IMG/VR virus record: IMGVR_UViG_3300030329_006122
Coordinates: 1 to 38,957 of that record
Length of the DNA stretch: 38,957 nt
Source: a virus
Direction: 5' to 3' (one strand)
Below the pieces are notes generated by a model. That model worked only from the letters and a program-made list of their open reading frames with translations. It ran no database searches and was not told the origin of the DNA. Both the position numbers and the translations under genes were made by a program. Numbering within the stretch: position 1 is the stretch's first letter; every line of letters starts with the position of its first letter. Of this stretch, positions 9,499-20,100 are shown piece by piece.

Positions 9499-10472
9499 TG
9501 GGAAAAACAATAAAACTCCCTAAAAACTATATGAAAAAATTAGCATCCAAAGGGAGGTATGGGGATACTGAATTAGTGCATGTTAATAAGGATGAGGAAA
9601 AATTATTAGAAGGATATAGAGGTGGAGAACTAAGTGTTAACCCTGAAACAGGATTAAAGGAAGCCTTTCCATGGTTGGCAGCAGGTGCAGTGGTCAAAGG
9701 TATAGGAACTCTTATAGGAGGTGCTCAAAAAAGAAAAGCAAATAGGAATAGAAGAAGAGCACAATTACAGGCTAATAAAGCCTCTTATGAGGCAGCAAAA
9801 GTAAGAACCCCAGAAGAATTACAATATGCTCAAAGAATGCGACAGAGAGCACAACAGGGTTCCATGGATGTTCCACAATTACAATCAGATTTAAGTAGAG
9901 GTGCTTGGTCACAAGCAAGGCAAGTTCAAAATCAACAGCAAGGTCAAATGATAATGAGAGGTATGGAAGGATCTATTGTTGCTGATGAGATAAGAAGGAA
10001 AACAGATACTGATACAATGAGAATGGTGTCTGAACAGGCTAGAAAAATAGCAATGGCAAATGAACAAACAAAGTTACAAGCCCAAAGTTCATTAGATCAG
10101 TATCAATTAAAAAGAGCTGATTATTTAAGGCAGATAGGGGCAAAATATCACCAACAAAGAGGAAATATTCAAGCTGATTATTATGCAAGGAAGGGAGAGA
10201 ACCAGCAACAGCAATGGAGTGCTATTGGAGATACAATATCAAATGTTATGGGTGGCATAGGACAATACCAGGCAACTAATTTCGGTCAGTTTGCAAACAT
10301 TGGTAATCCAGATGATTTTATGCAGACTTTAGGTAACCAAGACATGCTGAATAGTTTTGTTGGCAATATGGATCCTACAACAGTAATGCAGTTTTATAAT
10401 TGGATAAGCAAACACAATGTACAATTCCCATCACCAGAAGGAACACCTGTAAAATCTTACAGTTCCTCCTGA
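9498..10472 (+). CDS. Internal virion / ejection protein
   Basis: 324 residues. The N-terminus carries 'GGELSVNPETGLKEAFPWLAAG', a stretch resembling a motif at the start of ejection proteins in many podovirus-like phages. A short hydrophobic Gly/Ala segment ('AAGAVVKGIGTLIGG', about residues 61-75) follows. A long Gln/Arg/Ala-rich helical region (about 76-240) ends in Gly-rich and Gln/Asn-rich sequence. I see no enzyme motif. Such proteins are packed inside the head and injected to build a channel across the envelope. A strong AAGGAGG ribosome site precedes the start. Confidence 0.6.
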   Translation: MGKTIKLPKNYMKKLASKGRYGDTELVHVNKDEEKLLEGYRGGELSVNPETGLKEAFPWLAAGAVVKGIGTLIGGAQKRKANRNRRRAQLQANKASYEAAKVRTPEELQYAQRMRQRAQQGSMDVPQLQSDLSRGAWSQARQVQNQQQGQMIMRGMEGSIVADEIRRKTDTDTMRMVSEQARKIAMANEQTKLQAQSSLDQYQLKRADYLRQIGAKYHQQRGNIQADYYARKGENQQQQWSAIGDTISNVMGGIGQYQATNFGQFANIGNPDDFMQTLGNQDMLNSFVGNMDPTTVMQFYNWISKHNVQFPSPEGTPVKSYSSS

Positions 10473-10529
10473 TAGTGGACTTAAAACTAAATACCCATCA
10501 AGGACATAAATTAAATATAGGAAATAAAA

Positions 10530-11183
10530 ATGGCAAAAAAGAATTTAACTCCAGAGCAAGTGGAAATGGCTAAGATAGCAATAATGAAGAGGCTATCTGC
10601 ACCAGACTTTAAGTGGGATAAAAAATCCAAGGATGGAAAAATGTCTGAAATGGATAAAAAAATAATGTCTATTTTGAGGATCCATGGCAAAGATGCTGAT
10701 TTAAATTCAGAAGATGCAGATAGTTTACGAGCCTATCTTTCAGGGTTTAATAATTTAAAACCAGAATGGTTATCTGGTGAAATGAAGGCTGATAAAAAAC
10801 CTAAAAGTAATCCTATAGAATTGTATGGAAAATTTGAAAAATCAGAGAGTAAATTTAACAAAAGATTGGATGAACTTTTCTCTATTTATGAAGGTCTTGA
10901 TGTTCCAGAGGCAGAAATCATAAAAAAATTACAATCAGACAAAAGATTAGAGTTATTGCAACGACAAATGCAAGATAATTTAGACCAACAACATGGCCAT
11001 GGTATTCTGCAAGACTATATGAAAGAAAGACAAGGGTTAGGTAATGAATTTCATCCTAATATTAAAGAATATTTAAATACAAAATATCCTGCTCAGGATC
11101 AAGGTAATAATAATTTTATAATGGGTAAATACAATCAATATGACAAACCTTCCCCACTCGTTAATAATAAGAAAGGTAACTAA
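10530..11183 (+). CDS. Putative second ejection or structural protein
   Basis: 217 residues, highly charged (Lys, Asp, Glu) and predicted helical by eye, with no membrane segment and no recognised motif. It is preceded by a 57-bp gap with a ribosome site (AGGAAAT) and followed after only 3 bp by the giant ejection protein gene. Position and composition suggest a helical partner co-packaged with its neighbours, but this is inferred only from context. A tail or assembly chaperone is also possible. Confidence 0.55.
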   Translation: MAKKNLTPEQVEMAKIAIMKRLSAPDFKWDKKSKDGKMSEMDKKIMSILRIHGKDADLNSEDADSLRAYLSGFNNLKPEWLSGEMKADKKPKSNPIELYGKFEKSESKFNKRLDELFSIYEGLDVPEAEIIKKLQSDKRLELLQRQMQDNLDQQHGHGILQDYMKERQGLGNEFHPNIKEYLNTKYPAQDQGNNNFIMGKYNQYDKPSPLVNNKKGN

Positions 11184-11186
11184 TTA

Positions 11187-14100
11187 ATGGCTGAAACAAC
11201 AAGTCTAGGAGCCACCTTAAATAGAGATAGACTATCTTATAAGCAATTTCTAGAGTTATATGGCATTAAGGATCCTGATAATCCACTTCATTATTATAAT
11301 TATAAATCAGCTTGGATGGGTGGAGGAAAGCCAGATGAAGAAGGTAAATGGCCATCTAAATATAAGACCGATTTGCATCCAAATAGATATATGGAAAAAG
11401 ATGGTGGCTTAATAGATACCAAAACAAATAAAAAGGCAACCATTGAAGATAAAGAGAAGTGGGATCGAAAGAGGGGGGAGTTTGAAAATAAAGCGAAAAT
11501 TAGAGGTTATAAATTACAAGATTTTACCCAATCTATTAGAGGTGAGCAGTTTACACCTAACCTTCCATATGAAGATACTCAGAATATTTATGTAGAGCCT
11601 AATGATAGTACTTATAAAGATTTTTCATTTTCATTTACAGGTAATACAGCAGGATTTGATTATGAAACAGATACATCGGCAGGAGAAAATACATTAACCC
11701 AGTTTAATGCATATGTTGCTAGACCTGCATCCAAAGAAATGGCACAGCTTGGACATGATCATGAAATTATAAAAGATAAAGACATCATTGAGTCTTATGC
11801 AAACTTTTACAATCAAAACAAATTAGAAATGAGCCTTGAAGAAAAGAAGGCATTATGGAAAAAGATAGAGGCCTTAGAATCCCAAGGTGTTGTAGCTTTT
11901 GATCCTCAAATGAATTTTACATTACCAAGCACAGAGGAATATAGACAGTATATAATAGAAAGAGAAAATGAGGAACTAAGTTTAAAATATCAAAAAGACT
12001 TTTTTGATGTTATAAAGGATTATACAACTGATCCAAGAAAATTATTACCTTTTGTGCATGATGTTGTAGATGGTTACCAAATATATGGACTTTGGGATTT
12101 AACAAAAAAAGTAGAACGAATTAATGAGTCATTAGAAAAAGGTGAAGATCCAGAAGAAGAATTGACAGAGGAAGAAAAAGAAGTTTTGATGGAGTTGATT
12201 TATGGAGATTCCACGACAGGAGGAAAAATAGCAGATACAGTGTTCAATATGATTCCATTTATGGGAGAGATGGCAGCAACCTTGGGTATTGGACAATTGT
12301 TTTATAAAGGATCAGTACAAATTGTTAAGAAAATTTCAAAGGACTTAACAAAAAATTTAGCAACAAAAGAGGGTAAAGATAAACTAGCTAAAGCAGTTAA
12401 TCAAGCATTTTCTAAAAAACTTATTAAACAACAATCTATTAAAACTGTTGGCGAGAAAGTAATCCCAAGGGCTATAGCCATAGAGGGTTTAACTCGAACA
12501 AAAGCAGTTGTTGCTCCTAAAATTTCAAAAAAGATTGCAGGTGCTAAGGATGATGTTTATGATAGAATGATCCCTACAATGGGTCGTATTAAGAATGAAT
12601 ATGGTGAAGAATATTATGGTGCAATGGAGGCAGGGTTGAGCCAGGATGATGCTAAAGAATCTGCATTATGGGATAATAGAATTGAAGTAATATCAGAATA
12701 TTCAGGAGGTTTATTAAGGTCAGCATTTAAAGGTATTTTAAGTCCATTTAAAAAATTAGCGAAAAAATATGGCCCAAATGGTGAGAGTGTTTTAGCTAAT
12801 AATGCACTATTCAAAGCATTCACAAAAAAATCTAAAGGAAAAATCCCAAAAAATAAACAGGCAGAATTTTATAAAAAAGTATTAGAAAGAGGTGGTTGGA
12901 ATGGTTATTGGGAGGAAATTGGCGAAGAAAGATTTGGTGGTATACTTAGGGCAGTTGCTGATGAGATGGGGATTAAAGGATTAGATACTACTATATGGCC
13001 AGACAAAGAGCAGTGGTTAGTGGAATTGGTTTCTTTTGGTGTACTCCCTGCAGGTATGACAGCTCAAGAATTTTCCTATCAAAGAAGATTATATAACAAG
13101 GTTAAAGATAGTAATGCTTGGAAAGAGATAAATAGAGCATCTGAAGCAGGTGAGATAAAGGGTGATGCAGAAGAGTTGTTGAGATATTTTGTACTTAAAG
13201 ATCCTAAAAAGTTTGATGAGTCTAATATTTTAGATATAAAGGATTCTATTTTAGAATTATCAAGGGAATATTTTGAAAACCAAGGACTTGATTTTGATGA
13301 TCTTTTGAAAAAAGAAGGCAAGAGGATTGATCTAGATAAGGTGTTTGCAGAGGGTAAGACAGAGTATGTTTCTATTGATGACAAAGTTAAAGTTTTAATT
13401 TCATTATTTCAATCTGAAAAGGGTGGTGTTACACCAGAGGCTGTAGTAGAGGAATTTTATGGTTCTTATTTTAAAAATAACTTATGGGATCCAAAGACTA
13501 AAACATTTAGAAACACATCTTCTGGAAAGATATTTAAAGAATATTATGAGGCATCTGGTGATACTAGATCACCTCAAGAGTTTTTCGAGCAATTGGGTGT
13601 TGAGCATTTTGTTAATAATAAGCTATATGGAGAAACAAGTATTGATAAAATATTGAGAATAGCTGCGAGATCATTATCCAATATATATAATAAGATAAAA
13701 GGCACAAAACCAAAGGTAGATCCTAAAATATTAAAGATGTGGGATGAGGCTGGTATGGGTAAGAAATGGTCACCTATCCATGCTACAGCACCTCCAGAAG
13801 ATAAAAAGGAAGATGTTGAAGAACCTCAAGAAGAGCCCCCTGTGGAGGTATTACAAGTAGAACCTGAAAAGGATGAATCTTATAGAATAGAAGAACCAAA
13901 AAAAGGAAGAACCAAAGGTGAATTTAAATATGCCAAAGATCAAAAACATCCACCTGGTAAACCTGAATTAGAGCAGGATGGATATGTTTGGAATTATTCT
14001 CCCTACTTCAAAGCATGGCAGAAAAGTAACGATCCAAATGCCCCTCAACCTAAAAAAACCAAAAAGGATGATGAATCATATAGGTTAGTAGAGAAGGCTG

Positions 14101-17100
14101 AGGGAGATGGTGAAGCACCTTCAAAAGAAGAGGTTGAGAATGAAATAAATGTTGATACTGTTGACAATCTATCGGATGCAGAGATTGAAGATATTAACAT
14201 TGTTACTCTTGAACCTCCTGCACCTCCTAAAGCTAAAAAGAAAGAAAAGCAGAAAGATGTTGAGCTACCAAGTGAAAATATAGTTGCTGATGTTAAACTT
14301 AAAAAGCCCATAAGCAAAAAAATATTTAATGATTGGAAACTTGGATTAGATAGTAACTATAAAGATTGGAAGCCCACCATAACCAAAGTAACTCCATTGC
14401 ATTATAAGGTTAACTATTCTGTTCCAATTACTGCTGATGGCTATGCACTGCCTAGTAAAACAGTTAATGTTAATAATTTTAAGAGATATGATATTAATGA
14501 AAAAGTCACCTATGATAAACTTCCAGAACCTAATAAGGATGAAGTAAAAAGTAGGATCAGAACTAGATCATTACAAAAAACTAAAGGAGCTAAACCTAAA
14601 AATAAAAAGCAAGTATTTAAAAATAAGAAAGGTAAGCAGATAACTGTAGGAAATAAAACTCCAGAGGATTGGTTGTCTGATGTAAAGGCCAATCTCACAC
14701 AAAGTAAAATCAAAAAAGCTAGAGAGTGGTATGGTGAGATTTATGGAATATTTAAAAATGCATTTGGTGAGCAGGATGGTGTTAAATATATGGTAACATG
14801 GCTCTTATCACAAAAACAAAAAAGTCCATCACAAGGACTAAGAAATGCATTGCAGGTAGCAGAGGAAATAAAATCTAATAGTAAAATTAAATTTAGATCT
14901 GGGCCAAAGAAAGGTCAGCCTAAGATTGCAGGTTTAAGTGACAGGATAATGAGAGATGTTTTTGAAGGAAAAGAGGTTCCATCTGGAATGGGTGCTAAAT
15001 TATTAGACTTCGTTGATTCTGCATTAGAAACCATAACAAGAAGGTATATGGGTAACAGTATGCAGGGTGGTCACCCAGCAGTTGTTGATAGGCATACATA
15101 TAGAGATAGAGGTTATTTAACCCCAGTATTATCTAATAAATTACTCTCTGAATTTGATGTAAAGACAAAGGCAGATGTACCAGGTGAGAATCCATCTGAG
15201 GCACAATATGAAGAGGCATCTCATTTCTTTAATGAGGTTGCTAATTATTTAAATGAACAGGGATATAATGGTGGTGGTTGGACACCTGCTCAAGTACAAG
15301 CAGTGGGGTGGACAAGCATTACAAATGCATTAGGTGAAGAAGGCGAAACAGCTCAAGATGCAATAGTTTATAATACTTCAGATGTTTTATTTGAATCCAT
15401 ATTTTTTGGCGAAGGATCACCATATGCAGAAAAGTATAAGCAGATAGAAGATTTTGGATATACACAATTACATCACATATCTAATAAGGTATCTCAATTT
15501 CTTTCAGATGCCATTCTTGATATTACAGGAGCAAAAGGGTTTTTAATACAAGGCTCTGGTGGTTATTTAGATTACCCTCAAGCACCAAGCACATCTTTAA
15601 GAATGATATCTACTCCAGAAACGATGCAAGATGCCATGGATGTAGTGGGGTATGTTGCTCAACAAACAGAGGTAATGACATTCAAACCCATTCAAAATGG
15701 AGATGGTTTAGGTGTACAAATATATGGTAAGGGTTTAGATAATAGCTCTATTGTTGATGATATATATAGAATGCTTAGAGAATATAATCCAGACATGGTT
15801 ACAGGATATACAGCAGGTGAGGTTGAGTTGGAGGATGGAGGATCTGTACCATCAATGGTTGTGGTACTTAATACTGGTAAACCTAAAAACATCACAACAG
15901 TAGATGCAAAAAATAAGTTTTTCGATAAATTTATCACTACTAATCAACAACTTCTAAAAGATTTATTAGAAAATCACATAAAAATAAAAGGCATTGATAT
16001 TAAGTTAGATTATTCGTATATTAGGCTTAACTCTATTGCCTCAAAGAACAATTGGAAGGAAAATAATAATGGCGAAAGTTACATTCAAAGGCTTAGTGAA
16101 AGATTCGGATCCGATATACAAACGAGGTTGGACAATGTTATTCGGAAGGAATTTGAGCAAAGGCTTGAGCAAGGGATCCAAGAAGCACAAAGAAATGAAA
16201 TAGATTTAGACACATCTTATAGAATTGTAGATTCATCCGAAGTAAAAGGATTTTATTCTAATTCTATATCTTCAGTAAATCAAAATAAACATAAATATCC
16301 TAATGGCATAAAATCAAGATCTTTGAGAAATGTTCTGCTACAAATGGGAGCAAATAAAGAAGAACTTGATTGGATGGACATTGATGGGTTGGTTAGTAAA
16401 TATAAGCCAGAGGAGAAGGTGCATATAGAAGATCTTCTTTTATGGATGAAACAGAATAGGATTGTGATTAAGGAGAGGATTTTAGGGCCAGGGGCACAAA
16501 TGAGAGTTGGGCCTATAGATGATGTTCTTCTCGAAGAAGGTGTTCATGGTGAGGCGAGATGGGGTGATCATATTTATAAACCACATGGAAGACATACTTA
16601 TCGAACCACAAAAGAATATAGAGAACTATTATTTATTTTAGAAGGTGATGGAGAATTTACACCGAATAGTATTCATTACGATACACCTAATCTGCTTGGA
16701 CATGTAAGGTTCGGTACTAGGTTTACTAAAGATGGTAAGAAGGTTTTGTTTATTGATGAAATGCAATCTGACTGGCACCAACAAGGAAGCTCCAAGGGTT
16801 ATGGTAAAAAAGCTGAATCTGCCAATGCAGGAGAAATCGAAACATTGGAAAATACAAGGAGTCGATTAAAAAATAACATTGTAAGAATGTTAACAGAGGC
16901 AGTAGAAAAGCATGATATTGATGGTCAATGGGGTAAGGATGCTAGAGCTGTATTTGCTGGAGATATCCCTACCAATGAACTTATACATATGGTAGGTCTT
17001 TTTGAAGAAAGGGCACAATCCTCTGAAACTAATTTGACTTCTCTTTGGGTACAAGTAATTGGCTCTAGAATTAATGATGGAAACATTCTTCCTAGGCCTA

Positions 17101-20100
17101 GACTCCACCCCTCTACTCTACCTGCTCGTGGAGCACCAGGACAAGGTGATTGGGTGGAAGGTGATGGGTGGAGTCAAGAGTTAGAAGACCATGTATTGGA
17201 TTTAGGAAACACCATTAGAGAGATTGCAGAGTTTAGAACCAAACAAGCAACCATAATACCAGAAGCTCCTTATAAAAAAACAGCCTGGATTAAATTTTTT
17301 ATGAAAAGGCTTATAAGGTGGGCAGTAGATAATAATCATGATTATATTTCATGGACTCCTAGTGCAGTACAGTATCAGCGATGGCAAAATCGATTTGATC
17401 ATAAGGCATGGAAGGTCAGATGGGTGAAACAAGCAACAGGCCCAAATGTAACTCCTAGGGTAACTGTGACAACATTTATTCGAGATGATGGGCAACGAAA
17501 TCCTGAACCATATGGTGGACTTGTTATTCCATTATATGGTCAAACTGTAATAGGGAGCAGGAAGGTGTCATTAAATTCTTATCTAGGTAAAGAGATGGCT
17601 GATGAAATAAGGAATTCGTGGGATAAAACACCAATTTCTGATGAATTTGTTTCTCCATTGGAATCTGAAGGTGAGTTAGATTTTAATATTGGTGGTCGCC
17701 ATTTCCAGTTTATATATGATCAAGCCATTCCAAGTATAAAAAAATATATTAAAAAGTGGAATTCAAATATCACTAAAATCCCAATGATTACTGCAGTAAC
17801 AGGGGGTAAACAATTAGCAGAGTATGATATAGGTGAGAATATATCTATTGAAACAGCTCTTGAGGAAGATTTATTATGGTCAGAAGATTTTGATGCAATA
17901 CCTATTACAGATGAAATGGTAAATTCAGTATTAGAGGGTCAGCCATCATTCAGAGTTACTGAGGCAGAGAAAGATAAATTAGAGGTGCCAGAGGAAACCT
18001 CAAGAGCATACCTTCAAAGGAAACTGCAAGACTCAATGAATAGGTTAAATCTCATCCAGGATGTTATTGGTGATATTTCAGAAGAAGATGATGTATATTT
18101 AAAGGCAGAGCTATTTATAGGTTCAGCTGCAGAAAAAATAGATAGATTCAGAGATTCCATTGTAGGTGATGATACTGCTTTTGTTAATAGGATGGATAAA
18201 GATAATATCTCTGTTGAGGATTTTGGTGATTTATTATATGCCCTTCATGCTAAAGAAAGAAATAGTAAAATAATAGAGAACAATCCAGACTTTGAGGGTG
18301 ATGGCTCTGGAATGTCGAATGCAGATGCAAATAAAATTATTAAAAAATATAAAAAGAAACATCCTATATGGAAATATGAAAAAGAATTTAGAGAATCTAT
18401 AATACAAGGCAGGTTAGATGTGTTGTATGAGGGTGGCCTTATAAATGAGGATCAGTACAATCTATTTTCTAGTGGTCAATTATATTCAAATTATGTTCCA
18501 TTAAAAGGCAAAAAAGGTAAAGTTTCAAGACCAATGGTTGGTAAGGGTTGGAGTGTTGGTGGTAAGGATATTAGAAGGGCTTGGGGCAGAGGCAGTAGAG
18601 CAGATAATCCCTTTATACAATCACTTATTGACATGGAAGAGGCTCTTATAAGAGTTGAAAAAAATAAAGTAACCACCTCATTGTATAATCTTGCACAAAA
18701 TAACCCCTGGGATGGTTGGGAGGCAAAAGGTAGAAAATATAAACCTCAATATAATCAAGATGGTGAGATAGAATATTTTAGACCAGACTTGCTACAGGAC
18801 AATCAAGTATCAGCAATAATAGATGGAAAGCATAAAATCATTACCATAAATGATGAGGCTTTGTTAAGGGGTATTAAGAAGATGGGTACTGGTAGATCAT
18901 TTAAGTTCCTTCAAACATTTGCTAATTATTTTAGAGCAGTAAACACCATGTATAACCCTAAATTTATTTTAACTAATTTCTTTAGAGATCTTCAAACAGC
19001 AGGTATACATTTATTTGGAGAACAAGAGGCAGAGCTTTCTGCACAAGTCATAAAAGATATTGTTCCTGCAATGCAAGGGGTATTAAAAGAAGTTAGGGAT
19101 GGTAAGGGTAATGCTTGGTCTGATGCTTATGCAGATTTCAAGGCTACTGGTGGAAGGGTTGGTTGGTTTGATACTAAGTCTACAGAAGAAAAATTAGAAG
19201 AATTAAATAGTCGATTAGCAGCAGTTAAGGAAAATGCTTTTTGGAAGAGAGGCAGATTGTTTTTAAAATTAATTAGAGATATGAATGAGGCTGTTGAGAT
19301 GGGTGTAAGATTGTCTGCATATGTTAATATGGTAAACTCTGGTATTTCTAAAAGAAGATCAGCACAATTTGCAAAAAATTTAACAGTTAACTTTAATAAA
19401 AAAGGTGAGTGGGGATCTATCATTAATTCAATATGGATATTTAGTAATGCTGGGATACAAGGCAGTACAAGGATCCTTTCATCCATAGCTACAAGTAGAA
19501 GGACTAGAGCTATTGTTGGTGGGGTAGCAGGTATGGCTTTCCTTCAAAGCTATATAAATAGAATAATGTGCCCAGATGTATGGGAAAGAACTTCATCTTT
19601 TGAAAAGGATAATAATTGGGTAATAGTTACACCTAATTGTCAAAAATATACCATAAGGGTTCCATATGGCTATAATATGTTTAAGGTAATGGGGCAAACA
19701 GCAGAAGAGCTTATGGTTGGAGATCTTCCATTAGGAGAGGCTTTAGCAAGGAATTTAGAAGGGATTAATAATGCTTTTAATCCTATTCAATCAGGAACAT
19801 TATCTCACCTTCCTTGGCCAACATTTTCTAGACCATTAATCCAATATAAGGATAATGTTAATTTTATGGGAACAAGTATTTATAGAGATGATTATCCATT
19901 CCAGGCATCTGTAGTAAACCAAAAGAAAGCATGGCCATCAATGGAAGGTGGTTGGGAACAAAAAGTAACCAATTGGTTTTTCAAATTAACAGGTGGAGAT
20001 TTGGAAAAGGAAACAAAAAAACCATGGACTATTGATACTAACCCAGAATTATTGGAACATTTAGTAGATTCATATGGTGGAGGAACTGTAAGATTTTTAA

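Noticed and set aside
19127-19486. 119-codon minus-strand open frame opposite the giant ejection gene
   Set aside because: It lies entirely opposite a conserved LPD38-type coding region and has no ribosome site or promoter context.
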